A DNA stretch of 64,000 nucleotides from an uncultured Roseburia sp. Its GTDB lineage: Bacteria; Bacillota; Clostridia; Lachnospirales; Lachnospiraceae. This document shows positions 1 through 8,450 of this stretch, one piece after another; positions within the stretch are counted from its first letter, which is position 1; the number at the start of each line of letters is the position of its first letter. The translations under genes and the position numbers were made by a program. The stretch lies in NCBI GenBank assembly GCA_947644305.1, contig CANRYS010000006.1:62001-126000 (forward strand), in the 5' to 3' direction. The notes beneath the pieces are model-generated. The model searched no databases and was not told where the DNA came from. It saw only the letters and a program-made list of their open reading frames with translations.

Positions 1-169
1 GTATTTTATCCATATTGATCAAAAATTTACAAGTATAAAAGCTAGAAATCCTATTCTATTATACTACAATACAACAGCTAAAAGCAACACAATATGTAAA
101 TGTTTCTTAAAATTTGGTAGCATTATTGACACATTTTTATCTTTTCAAAGATTAACCAAACGAAAAAGA
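1..169. other. AT-rich intergenic sequence downstream of yajC
   Basis: No open frame longer than a few codons with a ribosome site is visible on either strand. In many Clostridia the SCIFF peptide gene scfA follows yajC, but no cysteine-rich short frame is present here. Nothing else is recognised in this stretch. Confidence 0.5.
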
Positions 170-230
170 ACTTCATTTTCAGCCACTGCGAAAAACAAAA
201 TGTTATTCCAGCAGTGAAAGAACATGAAGT
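170..230 (-). terminator. Imperfect 20-bp inverted repeat, possible yajC operon terminator
   Basis: The arms at 170-189 and 211-230 match at 16 of 20 positions, including perfect ACTTCAT/ATGAAGT and CACTGC/GCAGTG blocks, around a 21-nt loop. Read on the minus strand the hairpin follows the yajC stop and is followed by TTCTTTTTCG, so it could end the tgt-yajC transcript. The long loop and the mismatches make it a weak terminator. Confidence 0.4.
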
Positions 231-265
231 CCTGTTTTGATTCCATAAAGATTTGGATTAGGTTT

Positions 266-535
266 TTACTCTGCCTTCTCCACCTCTACAATTGCTTCTT
301 TTTTCATAGGAATACGGCAGTTTTTGTTGCTTCCGAACTCAACGATCACGACATCGTCGGTCATGTCGATGACAACACCATAGAAGCCGCTGGTTGTCAG
401 AATACTGTCACCAACTGCCACAGCGGATACCATCGCTTCGTGCTCCTTCTCTTTTTTTCTCTGTGGACGGATCATCAAGAAATAAAATACTGCGATGATA
501 ACCACCCATGCAAAAAGCATGTAATACGTCTCCAT
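266..535 (-). CDS. yajC: Preprotein translocase subunit YajC
   Basis: This 89-residue protein has one N-terminal membrane segment (about residues 4-21) followed at once by the family hallmark MIRPQRKKEKEH and a small basic/beta domain. YajC associates with SecDF at the Sec translocon in the cytoplasmic membrane; its exact role is accessory. AGGAGG lies a few bases upstream of the ATG. It is the last gene of the minus-strand run yigZ-rarA-orf-tgt-yajC, and the tgt-yajC adjacency is widely conserved in bacteria. secD/secF would be expected nearby but are not in the 265 bases available. The length is normal for the family. Confidence 0.93.
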   Translation of the reverse strand: METYYMLFAWVVIIAVFYFLMIRPQRKKEKEHEAMVSAVAVGDSILTTSGFYGVVIDMTDDVVIVEFGSNKNCRIPMKKEAIVEVEKAE

Positions 536-563
536 TTTCGTACCTCCTGAATACTGTTCAGAT

Positions 564-1703
564 TTAATATCCTTCGGAACTCATTAAATCTATCTTTTTC
601 TTCTTATATTCTGCAAAACGGTTATTCTCGATCGCTTCGCGAACCTCATTCATCATTGTATTATAAAAATACAGATTATGCAAGACCAATAATCGAAGTC
701 CCAGCATTTCTTTTGCTTTCAGCAGATGCCGGATATAACTTCTGGAATAATGGCGGCACGTCGGACACTGGCATCCCTCTTCCACTGGGCGCTCGTCCAG
801 TTCAAACCGCTTATTCATCAGGTTCATTTTTCCCAGATTGGTATAGGCGTGACCGTGCCGGCCATTTCTTGCAGGGTAGACGCAGTCAAAGAAGTCTACA
901 CCTCTCTCCACACCCTCCAGTATATTTTCCGGCGTCCCCACTCCCATCAGATACACCGGCTTGTTCTGGGGAAGCGCCGGCACCACCTCATCCAATATGC
1001 GGTACATCTCCTCATGGCTTTCTCCCACTGCCAGACCTCCCACTGCATAGCCGTCCAGATCCATTTCTCCGATCTGCTGGGCATGACGGACACGGATGTC
1101 CTCGAAGGTGCCGCCCTGATTGATGCCAAAGAGCAACTGCTCTTTGTTCAACGTGTCCTCTCTGGCATTCAGCCGCTCCATCTCTTTTTTGCAGCGCTCC
1201 AGCCACCTGGAAGTCCTCGCCACAGAGGCCTCCATATAATCTCTGGTAGCAGGGTGGGGCGGGCACTCATCAAATGCCATGGCAATGGTGGAAGCAAGAT
1301 TGGACTGGATTTGCATGCTTTCCTCCGGTCCCATAAATATCTTTCTACCGTCAATATGAGAATTAAAATAAACTCCCTCTTCTTTGATCTTTCGCAGCCC
1401 CGCCAGGGAAAACACCTGAAAGCCGCCGGAGTCCGTCAAGATCGGACGGTCCCAGTTCATAAACCGATGAAGTCCTCCCATTTTCCTCACCACGTCATCT
1501 CCCGGTCTCACATGAAGATGATAGGTGTTGGACAGCTCCACCTGGGTGCCAATCTCTTTCAGATCCACCGTGGACACTGCCCCTTTGATGGCAGCCGCCG
1601 TCCCCACATTCATAAATACTGGCGTCAGGATATCACCATGAGGCGTTCGCATCACTCCGCTGCGTGCCTTCCCCTCCTGAGCCTTTACTGTAAATCGTTT
1701 CAT
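564..1703 (-). CDS. tgt: Queuine/preQ1 tRNA-guanine transglycosylase
   Basis: Tgt exchanges guanine at the wobble position of GUN-anticodon tRNAs for preQ1 during queuosine synthesis. The 379-residue product shows the substrate loop DSGGFQVF, the FDECPP segment and the DCVYPARNGRHGHA region with the catalytic aspartate. Its C-terminal zinc site is CxCxxC plus a distant histidine (CQCPTC...VLHN). The ORF track starts 28 codons too early. The ATG at 1703 (MKRFTVKA) has GGAGGAAAGA in front and overlaps the stop of the upstream membrane-protein gene as ATGA, so translation is probably coupled. Other queuosine genes are not in the window. The family assignment is secure. Confidence 0.96.
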   Translation of the reverse strand: MKRFTVKAQEGKARSGVMRTPHGDILTPVFMNVGTAAAIKGAVSTVDLKEIGTQVELSNTYHLHVRPGDDVVRKMGGLHRFMNWDRPILTDSGGFQVFSLAGLRKIKEEGVYFNSHIDGRKIFMGPEESMQIQSNLASTIAMAFDECPPHPATRDYMEASVARTSRWLERCKKEMERLNAREDTLNKEQLLFGINQGGTFEDIRVRHAQQIGEMDLDGYAVGGLAVGESHEEMYRILDEVVPALPQNKPVYLMGVGTPENILEGVERGVDFFDCVYPARNGRHGHAYTNLGKMNLMNKRFELDERPVEEGCQCPTCRHYSRSYIRHLLKAKEMLGLRLLVLHNLYFYNTMMNEVREAIENNRFAEYKKKKIDLMSSEGY

Positions 1704-1948
1704 TTGTCTCTCTTTCCTCCCAAAAGTTTCGCAAAGCGTATATATAACCACAGCATAATGGGGATCAGGATCGATGCCCCCAGACATGCTTTGAACAATC
1801 CCCCGGATGTGGGTGACGTTGTCAGCGCCGCAATCAGTGTAACAATGTAGAGCAGCACCAGAAGTACCACACCTGCGATAGCGAAGATACGGACTCCTCT
1901 GGGATAGGAGCTAGTCGGTGTTTCCTGTTCTTTTTTCTTTTCATTCAT
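1700..1948 (-). CDS. Small two-helix membrane protein
   Basis: The 82-residue product has a charged N-terminus (MNEKKKEQE) and two hydrophobic stretches, about residues 21-42 and 53-69, ending in a basic tail. I do not recognise the family. It is wedged between rarA (8-bp overlap) and tgt (4-bp ATGA overlap), so it is certainly translated as part of the operon, and the tight packing argues against a spurious ORF. No catalytic motif is visible. A housekeeping membrane role is possible but unproven. Confidence 0.75.
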   Translation of the reverse strand: MNEKKKEQETPTSSYPRGVRIFAIAGVVLLVLLYIVTLIAALTTSPTSGGLFKACLGASILIPIMLWLYIRFAKLLGGKRDK

Positions 1949-3281
1949 GTTCCAGTGCTTCCTTTCCGCCTTTTATATTCATTAAATGCTGTTTTAACTT
2001 TTTTTCATACCCTTGATCAGACAGCACATAAAACCTTTCATCCTTTGCCTCATCCGGTAAATATTGCTGATCTACATAATGGTTCTCGTAGCTGTGGGCA
2101 TATTTGTAACCGATCCCATGTCCCAGCTTTGCCGCTCCCTTGTAATGGGAATCCTGAAGATAGGATGGGATACGGTAATTAGGATGAGAAGCTACATATT
2201 CCATGGCGGCATCGATGGCCATAATCGCTGAATTGCTCTTCGGGGCACATGCCACATAACTTGCCGCCTGGGCCAGCACGATCCGCGCCTCCGGCATCCC
2301 CAGTCTCTCCACCGCCTGGGCCGCCTGAGTCGCTACTACCAGCGCCTGGGGATCGGCATTGGATACATCTTCGGAAGCACAGATCATGATCCTCCGGGCG
2401 ATAAAGCGGATATCCTCGCCGGCATAGAGCATTCGCGCCAGATAGTACACCGCCGCATCCGGATCTGATCCCCGCATACTCTTGATGAATGCCGAGATGG
2501 TATCGTAGTGGTTATCTCCGGTCTTGTCATACCGCAAGGTCCGCTTCTGAATACACTCCTCTGCCACTTCTGACGTAATATGGATCTTTCCGTCTCCGCT
2601 CCGCTCCGTGGTCAACACACCAAGCTCTATGGCATTTAGCGCGGTCCTGGCATCCCCTCCACTGATATCGGCAAGAAAATCCAGCGCCTCCTTATCAATC
2701 TCTGCCTGATAACTTCCCAACCCCCGTTCTTTGTCTTCCAGAGCCCGGCAGATCAGATCCCGGATATTTTCCTCCGACAATGGGTGAAGTTCAAAAATAA
2801 TCGAGCGGGAGATCAGCGCCCCATTAACCTCAAAATAAGGGTTTTCCGTCGTGGCGCCGATCAGAACTACCGTTCCATCCTCCACAAAGGGAAGTAGATA
2901 GTCCTGCTGCCCCTTATTGAATCGATGAATCTCGTCAATAAACAGAATGGTTTTTCTGGCATACATCCCGGAATTTTCTTTTGCCTTCCGAATTACCTCT
3001 TCCATGTCCTTCTTTCCGGCAGAGGTGGCGTTGATCTGAAGGAACTCGGCCTTCGTGGTTCCCGCGATCACTTTGGCCAATGTCGTCTTTCCTGTCCCCG
3101 GCGGTCCAAACAATAGAATAGAACTGAGTTTATCCGCCTGGATCGCCCGGTAAAGCAGCTTGTCCTTCCCGATGATATGCTCCTGTCCAACCACTTCATC
3201 CAGTGTCCTGGGACGGAGTCGGGAAGCAAGGGGAGATTCTTTCTCTTTATTTTTTTCATTCATGTATTCCAGTAGATCCAT
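1941..3281 (-). CDS. rarA: Replication-associated recombination ATPase RarA/MgsA
   Basis: RarA is a clamp-loader-like AAA+ ATPase that acts at stalled replication forks in the cytoplasm. The 446-residue length is typical. The N-terminal SRLRPRTLDEVVGQ motif, Walker A GPPGTGKTT (residues 59-67), Walker B ILFIDEIHRF (Asp116-Glu117) and sensor 1 IGATTENP are all present. The C-terminal part carries the RarA tetramerisation region. The ATG at 3281 has GGAGGAAG in front and overlaps the end of yigZ by 22 bp; an internal ATG at codon 7 is a less likely start. It is co-transcribed with yigZ from the promoter near 3950. Confidence 0.95.
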   Translation of the reverse strand: MDLLEYMNEKNKEKESPLASRLRPRTLDEVVGQEHIIGKDKLLYRAIQADKLSSILLFGPPGTGKTTLAKVIAGTTKAEFLQINATSAGKKDMEEVIRKAKENSGMYARKTILFIDEIHRFNKGQQDYLLPFVEDGTVVLIGATTENPYFEVNGALISRSIIFELHPLSEENIRDLICRALEDKERGLGSYQAEIDKEALDFLADISGGDARTALNAIELGVLTTERSGDGKIHITSEVAEECIQKRTLRYDKTGDNHYDTISAFIKSMRGSDPDAAVYYLARMLYAGEDIRFIARRIMICASEDVSNADPQALVVATQAAQAVERLGMPEARIVLAQAASYVACAPKSNSAIMAIDAAMEYVASHPNYRIPSYLQDSHYKGAAKLGHGIGYKYAHSYENHYVDQQYLPDEAKDERFYVLSDQGYEKKLKQHLMNIKGGKEALEHE

Positions 3282-3892
3282 GTCTCTTCCTCCCTGTCTA
3301 TCCCTGTTCTGCCGCCGGTCTTTTCCGTCACTTCCCGCTCCAACTGATCTACCTTTTGGGCAGGAACCAGATAGGTGATCTCCACCTTTTCTCCATATAC
3401 CGCATCTTTCTCCGGAAGCTCAAGCCCCGCCGCGATATGCTGGATCTTTCCCAATCCATTATAATCTGTCTCAAAATGCACCAGACAACCACGGATCTTC
3501 TCCTGGATCACACAGTTCTCCAGCCCGGCTTTCACAGCCGCTGAGTATGCCCGCACCAGTCCACCAGTGCCTAATAAGGTTCCCCCAAAGTACCGGGTCA
3601 CCACCACAAGGACATTGTGCAGTCCCTGTCCCGTCAACACATCCATCATTGGCCTCCCAGCCGTACCAGAGGGTTCCCCGTCATCACTACAGCGCTCTGT
3701 CTCGTTCTTCTCTCCCACCACATAGGCAAAGCAGTTGTGTCTCGCATCGTAATATCTTTTCCGCACCTGAGAAAGATACGTCAGCGCCTCTTCCTCTGTC
3801 TGTATGGGAAAAACGCTGGCAATAAAACGGGATTTTTTTTCCACCACTTCGCCAGTGCCCCCCTCGGTCACAATTTTCAGGGATCCTTCCAT
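3260..3892 (-). CDS. yigZ: YigZ/IMPACT family protein
   Basis: The product of about 210 residues has the two-domain YigZ layout. An N-terminal UPF0029/IMPACT fold carries EVVEKKSRFIA, the RHNCFAYVVG stretch and DDGEPSGTAGRP with VVTRYFGGTLLGTGGLVRAY; a smaller C-terminal DUF1949 domain follows. Bacterial members are thought to bind nucleic acid or nucleotides, and the yeast and mammalian relatives modulate Gcn2, but the role in Firmicutes is unsettled. The track's start at 3913 is a TTG. The ATG at 3892 (MEGSLKIV), preceded by GGAAAGGACAGG, is the better start. This is the first gene of the yigZ-rarA-orf-tgt-yajC operon. Confidence 0.9.
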   Translation of the reverse strand: MEGSLKIVTEGGTGEVVEKKSRFIASVFPIQTEEEALTYLSQVRKRYYDARHNCFAYVVGEKNETERCSDDGEPSGTAGRPMMDVLTGQGLHNVLVVVTRYFGGTLLGTGGLVRAYSAAVKAGLENCVIQEKIRGCLVHFETDYNGLGKIQHIAAGLELPEKDAVYGEKVEITYLVPAQKVDQLEREVTEKTGGRTGIDREEETWIYWNT

Positions 3893-3934
3893 GTCGCACC
3901 TGTCCTTTCCCAAATAAAATTCATTAATATCACT

Positions 3935-3963
3935 AGTTTACTAATTTTTCTTTTCCTTTGCAA
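3935..3963 (-). promoter_or_regulatory. Promoter of the yigZ-rarA-tgt-yajC operon
   Basis: On the minus strand TTGCAA (3958-3963) and TAAACT (3935-3940) are separated by exactly 17 bp, about 45 bp upstream of the yigZ start codon. No other promoter was noticed before yajC. Confidence 0.6.
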
Positions 3964-3970
3964 GAGTTTT

Positions 3971-3979
3971 TGGTATACT
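3971..3979 (+). promoter_or_regulatory. Extended -10 element, candidate PBP promoter
   Basis: TGGTATACT is an extended -10 (TGn plus TATACT) about 70 bp upstream of the PBP start. The -35 region (TTTTCC) is poor. It lies back to back with the divergent yigZ promoter. Confidence 0.4.
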
Positions 3980-4050
3980 ATCCTTAGAACTTGTCAATCA
4001 TCCCAGCCTATCCCTTTGGCTGGATCCCCATAGAAAGGTTTGATTATCCT

Positions 4051-6456
4051 ATGAATTTTAGCCAAAAAAGTGTGCTGGCGAAAGCAAAATCTCTCAAATC
4101 GCCTGCCACTCACCGTATACACAAGCTAAAAGTACTAGCTGCCAGACTGATCCTGATCTTCCTGGTGGTTTGTGCTTTCACAGGCATTAGCGGGCTCGCT
4201 GGAATCATCAACGGACTGATGGAGACGGCCCCCAGTATCGAATCCATCAACGTAGTGCCGGAAGGATATGCTACTACAATCCTGAACGCCAAGGGAAAAG
4301 TGGTTCAGACGCTGGTGGGAAGAGAGGCGAACCGGGAATATGCCACACTGGATCAGATCCCTGTTCATCTGCAGAATGCTTTCGTGGCGATCGAGGACGA
4401 ACGCTTCTGGACCCACGACGGCATTGACTTAAGGGGTATCTTCCGTGCCATTTACAGCGCGCTGACAAATGGGGGTGAATTCCGCCAGGGCGCCAGCACT
4501 CTCACTCAGCAGCTCCTGAAAAACCAGGTTTTTGGCGGTGGAGAGGAACACACACTGGTGCAGAAGATCGAGCGAAAGATTCAGGAGCAGTATCTGGCGA
4601 TACAGCTCGAGAATAAACTGACGAAAAATCAGATTTTGGAATATTACCTAAACACGATCAACCTTGGCCAGAACACCCTTGGGGTGCAGGCTGCCTCAAA
4701 ACGGTATTTTAATAAAGATGTTTCGGAATTGACCATCTCCGAATCCGCTGTTTTGGCTGGCATCACCCAAAACCCTACCGGGTACAATCCCATCACCCAT
4801 CCTAAGAAAAATGCGAAGAAACGTGCTACCGTTCTTTCTTATATGAAGGAACAGGGGCGTATCACCTCCGCAGAATACGATATCGCCATGGCAGATAAGG
4901 TATATGCTCGGATCAAATCCGTGAACAAGGAAACGGTGGCTCTCTCCGGTCCCACATCTTATTTTACCGATTCCCTGATCGACCAGGTGATCGCCGACAT
5001 GAAAGAAGAACTGGGATATACCGAAACCCAGGCCTACAATGCCCTGTACCGGGGAGGATTGACGATCCACTCCACCCAGGATTCTTCCATGCAGAAAATC
5101 TGCGACAAGGTAATGAACAACAATGCCTATTATCCAGCAGATTCTACCTATCAACTGAATTATCAACTCACGGTGACAGACTCCAAAGGGAAGGCCAGCA
5201 ATTATAATGCCGGAACGATGAAAAACTGGTTTGCCAAAGAGAAAAAGAAGGACATCAGCCTATATTATAATGACAAAAAAGGCGCCAAAAAGTATATCGA
5301 AACTTATAAAAAGGCAATGAGCAAAGGGAAAAATGTAGAGGGGGAAAAGATCGAATATGTGATTCAGCCCCAGGCTTCTTTCGTTGTCATGGACCAGCAC
5401 ACCGGCCAGGTCAAAGCCATCACCGGGGGCAGAGGAAAAAAGACAGCCAGCCGGACACTAAACCGCGCCACTTTATCCCTGCGTCAGCCCGGTTCCACCT
5501 TTAAGGTCCTCTCTACCTACCTGCCGGCGCTGGACACCTCCGGCATGAGCCTTGCCACAGTCCAGGTAGACGAGCCATATTACTATCCAGGCACAAAACG
5601 GCTTGTGAAAAACTGGTATCCTGGATACCGCGGTCCCAGTACGATCCGTAAGGCCATCGCAAACTCCATGAATGTAATTGCGGTGAAGACACTGGAGCAG
5701 GTCACGCCAAAGATCGGCTATGATTATTTATTAAATTTAGGATTTACCTCTCTCGTGGACAGCTATACCGACCCTTCCGGGAAAATATTTACTGATATTT
5801 CCCTTCCTATGGCGCTGGGTGGATTAACAAAGGGAGTGTCAAATCTGGAATTAACCTCCGCCTTTGCCTGTGTGGCCAACAACGGCGTTTACAACAAACC
5901 CACTTTCTACACAAAAGTGATCGATCACAACGGAAATGTTTTGTTGTCCAATTTACCAAAAAAAGAGAAAAAGACTTCGGAAGAAAAGACAACGACTATC
6001 ATCACAACACCTACCAGCAAGCAGGTCATGAAGGATTCCACTGCATGGCTTCTAACGGATGCCATGAAGGACGTGATCAACGCCGGCACCGGAACAGCAC
6101 TGAGATTTTCAGAAATTGATATGCCACTGGCAGGAAAAACTGGTACCACCACCGATAATAAGGATCTCTGGTTTGTGGGATATACACCTTATCTGACTGC
6201 CGGAGTCTGGGGCGGCTTTGACGCCAGCGAGAAACAAAATAATACCACGTATCATAAGACGATCTGGAAAGCGATCATGGAAAAAATAAACAAACGTTAC
6301 GAAAAAATAGATTTTGAGAAACCGGATTCGGTGGTTTCCGCCTACGTTTGCCTCCAATGCGGAAAGCTGGTGACAGACGGAACCCACACTTCCACCAGAA
6401 TAAAAGAATACTTTGCCAAAGGCAGCATACCATCAGAGACCTGCACCGGTCACTAA
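4051..6456 (+). CDS. Class A penicillin-binding protein (glycosyltransferase/transpeptidase)
   Basis: This bifunctional peptidoglycan synthase has 801 residues from the ATG at 4051 and is anchored by one N-terminal transmembrane helix (about residues 28-50). The GT51 glycosyltransferase domain shows EDERFWTHDGID and QGASTLTQQLLKN. The transpeptidase domain shows the active serine motif QPGSTFK, then SMN and AGKTGTT, so all three penicillin-binding motifs are intact. The track begins 20 codons earlier at a TTG; ATG 4051 (MNFSQKS) is preferred although its AAAGG is about 13 bp away. A cysteine pair near the C-terminus (YVCLQCGK) may form a small metal or disulfide site. It stands alone on the plus strand. 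Confidence 0.93.
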   Translation: MNFSQKSVLAKAKSLKSPATHRIHKLKVLAARLILIFLVVCAFTGISGLAGIINGLMETAPSIESINVVPEGYATTILNAKGKVVQTLVGREANREYATLDQIPVHLQNAFVAIEDERFWTHDGIDLRGIFRAIYSALTNGGEFRQGASTLTQQLLKNQVFGGGEEHTLVQKIERKIQEQYLAIQLENKLTKNQILEYYLNTINLGQNTLGVQAASKRYFNKDVSELTISESAVLAGITQNPTGYNPITHPKKNAKKRATVLSYMKEQGRITSAEYDIAMADKVYARIKSVNKETVALSGPTSYFTDSLIDQVIADMKEELGYTETQAYNALYRGGLTIHSTQDSSMQKICDKVMNNNAYYPADSTYQLNYQLTVTDSKGKASNYNAGTMKNWFAKEKKKDISLYYNDKKGAKKYIETYKKAMSKGKNVEGEKIEYVIQPQASFVVMDQHTGQVKAITGGRGKKTASRTLNRATLSLRQPGSTFKVLSTYLPALDTSGMSLATVQVDEPYYYPGTKRLVKNWYPGYRGPSTIRKAIANSMNVIAVKTLEQVTPKIGYDYLLNLGFTSLVDSYTDPSGKIFTDISLPMALGGLTKGVSNLELTSAFACVANNGVYNKPTFYTKVIDHNGNVLLSNLPKKEKKTSEEKTTTIITTPTSKQVMKDSTAWLLTDAMKDVINAGTGTALRFSEIDMPLAGKTGTTTDNKDLWFVGYTPYLTAGVWGGFDASEKQNNTTYHKTIWKAIMEKINKRYEKIDFEKPDSVVSAYVCLQCGKLVTDGTHTSTRIKEYFAKGSIPSETCTGH

Positions 6457-6510
6457 AACAATAAATACTAAGTTTCTGATACATTTACGCAGTGCAATCG
6501 TGTCAGTATT

Positions 6511-6545
6511 CAGCTCGACGGGTTTATATTGGCGCCAACGAGCTG
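6511..6545 (-). repeat. Degenerate copy (A) of the 3'-UTR hairpin family, behind rmlD
   Basis: CAGCTCG...CGAGCTG arms close a hairpin immediately downstream of the rmlD stop codon. The inside resembles the better copies at 13669 and 32891 (sense-strand GGCGCCAATATAAACCCGTC) but has lost several pairs. It also lies behind the convergent PBP gene. Confidence 0.6.
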
Positions 6546-6549
6546 GTAT

Positions 6550-7395
6550 TTATTGTACCAGCGGCACATACCGTTTTACCGCATCCTGCCAGGAAGGGAG
6601 CTTGTTAAATCCATTTTTAACAAGCTCTTCTTTGCTCATACGGCTGTTTTTCGGACGTTTTGCCTTCGCTGGAAATTCCTCACTTGACACCGGCGTTACT
6701 TCTACCTCATTCATCCCCGCTGCCGCAAAGATCTCTTTGGCAAATTCATACCAACTGCAGATGCCCTCATTGGAGGCATGATATTCTCCATATCTCTCCG
6801 TTTCGATCATATCTACTAAAAGTACTGCCAGATCATAGGTATAGGTGGGAGAACCAATCTGGTCATCCACCACACGGACAGCGCCATTTTCTCTGCCGAG
6901 ACGAAGCATGGTTTTGATAAAATTGTTGCCATTGACACCAAACACCCAGGAGATCCGCACGATAAAATATTTTTTCAGCCTTGATTTTATTTCCTGTTCT
7001 CCCTCAAATTTCGTCAATCCGTAGACATTGAGGGGATCTGGCTCATCTCCTGGCTCCCATGGCCTCTCTCCCTCCCCGGAAAAGATATAATCTGTACTCA
7101 GATATAGAAGTTTACAATCCAGCCTGGCACATACCTCCGCTACATTTTTTGTCCCCTCAGCGTTTACTCGCCGGCACAACTCCACCTCTTCTTCTGCCCG
7201 GTCCACCGCCGTATAAGCGCTGCAATGAATGACCGCATCCGGCGCCGTCTGGGTCATGACTCTTTTGACACATTCGGCATCTGTGATATCCATTTCCTCA
7301 ATATCTACTCCCACTGCCTCATGTCCACGCTTATTAAGTTCTCCCATTACATCGTGTCCCAGTTGTCCATTGATCCCCGTTACTAATACCTTCAT
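6550..7395 (-). CDS. rmlD: dTDP-4-dehydrorhamnose reductase
   Basis: This is the last step of dTDP-L-rhamnose synthesis: NAD(P)H reduction of dTDP-4-keto-L-rhamnose, feeding cell-wall or capsular polysaccharide. The 281-residue extended SDR protein begins MKVLVTGINGQLG (nucleotide-binding glycine motif), carries YLSTDYIFSG, and has the YxxxK catalytic pair in VYGLTKFEGE. Its start overlaps the rmlB stop as ATGA, so the two are translationally coupled. rmlA and rmlC, needed for the full pathway, are absent from this window and must lie elsewhere. Also known as rfbD. Confidence 0.94.
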   Translation of the reverse strand: MKVLVTGINGQLGHDVMGELNKRGHEAVGVDIEEMDITDAECVKRVMTQTAPDAVIHCSAYTAVDRAEEEVELCRRVNAEGTKNVAEVCARLDCKLLYLSTDYIFSGEGERPWEPGDEPDPLNVYGLTKFEGEQEIKSRLKKYFIVRISWVFGVNGNNFIKTMLRLGRENGAVRVVDDQIGSPTYTYDLAVLLVDMIETERYGEYHASNEGICSWYEFAKEIFAAAGMNEVEVTPVSSEEFPAKAKRPKNSRMSKEELVKNGFNKLPSWQDAVKRYVPLVQ

Positions 7396-8420
7396 TTTGT
7401 CAGATCCTTTCCATACATTTTATCAAAATAACCGGCATACTCACCACTGATAATATTCTCCCACCACTCCCTGTTATTCAGATACCACTGAATGGTCTGC
7501 CTGATCCCTGTCTCGAAGTTGTATTTTGGCTTCCATCCCAATTCTGTCTCCAACTTTGTCGGATCGATGGCATAGCGCAGGTCATGACCCGGGCGGTCTG
7601 TCACGAATTCGATCAAGCTCTCCGGCTTCTCAAGCGCTTTCAAAATTGTCTTTACCACTTCAAGATTCGTCTTTTCATTGTGGCCGCCCACATTGTACAC
7701 CTCGCCCACCCTTCCTTTTTGAAGAATAAGGTCAATAGCCTCACAGTGGTCTGACACATGCAGCCAGTCTCTCACATTTTCTCCTTTTCCATAGACAGGC
7801 AGTTTTTCATCTGCCAGAGCCCGCGAAATAATAAGGGGAATCAATTTTTCCGGAAAATGGTAGGGGCCATAATTATTGGAACAGCGGGAGATGGTCACCG
7901 GAAGCCCATAAGTCCGGTAATAAGCCAGAACAAAAAGGTCCGCGCTGGCCTTACTGGAAGAATAGGGGCTGGAAGTATGCAGCGGCGTATCCTCGCGGAA
8001 AAACAGATCCGGGCGATCCAGAGGAAGATCCCCGTAGACCTCATCTGTGGAAACCTGATGATAACGCTTTACCCCGTACTCTTTAGACGCATCCAGAAGC
8101 ACCTGGGTTCCCATAACATTCGTCTGTACGAAAATACCCGGATCGGTGATGGAGCGGTCTACATGGCTCTCCGCCGCAAAATTTACGACAACATCCGGTC
8201 TCTCCTTTTCAAACAGAGCCATGATAAAGCCCCGGTCCGCGATATCCCCCCGGACAAATTTATAATTCGGCTTATCTTCTACCGGTTTCAATGTCTCCAG
8301 ATTTCCGGCATAGGTTAGTAGATCAAGATTGATGACCGTATGCTCGGGATACTTATTTACCATATGATGCACAAAATTTCCGCCGATAAATCCGGCTCCG
8401 CCTGTAACTAATATTTTCAT
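7392..8420 (-). CDS. rmlB: dTDP-glucose 4,6-dehydratase
   Basis: RmlB makes dTDP-4-keto-6-deoxyglucose from dTDP-glucose using bound NAD+. The 342-residue product has the N-terminal GGAGFIGGNF dinucleotide motif, the STDEVYGDL active-site strand and the catalytic YSSSKASAD. The track extends six codons too far; ATG 8420 (MKILVTGG) has GGAGG at proper spacing. It follows the MerR-methyltransferase gene by only 30 bp, so it may be read from that gene's promoter, and it is coupled to rmlD. Also known as rfbB. Confidence 0.95.
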   Translation of the reverse strand: MKILVTGGAGFIGGNFVHHMVNKYPEHTVINLDLLTYAGNLETLKPVEDKPNYKFVRGDIADRGFIMALFEKERPDVVVNFAAESHVDRSITDPGIFVQTNVMGTQVLLDASKEYGVKRYHQVSTDEVYGDLPLDRPDLFFREDTPLHTSSPYSSSKASADLFVLAYYRTYGLPVTISRCSNNYGPYHFPEKLIPLIISRALADEKLPVYGKGENVRDWLHVSDHCEAIDLILQKGRVGEVYNVGGHNEKTNLEVVKTILKALEKPESLIEFVTDRPGHDLRYAIDPTKLETELGWKPKYNFETGIRQTIQWYLNNREWWENIISGEYAGYFDKMYGKDLTK

Positions 8421-8450
8421 CGTATTCCTCCATTCCAAAGCGCCAAACGC

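Noticed and set aside
1-265. SCIFF peptide gene (scfA) expected behind yajC in Clostridia
   Set aside because: No cysteine-rich short frame with a ribosome site exists on the minus strand in this stretch.
726-1850. 374-residue plus-strand ORF opposite tgt
   Set aside because: It is the antisense shadow of tgt and its neighbour; it has no ribosome site and low-complexity His/Ser-rich content.
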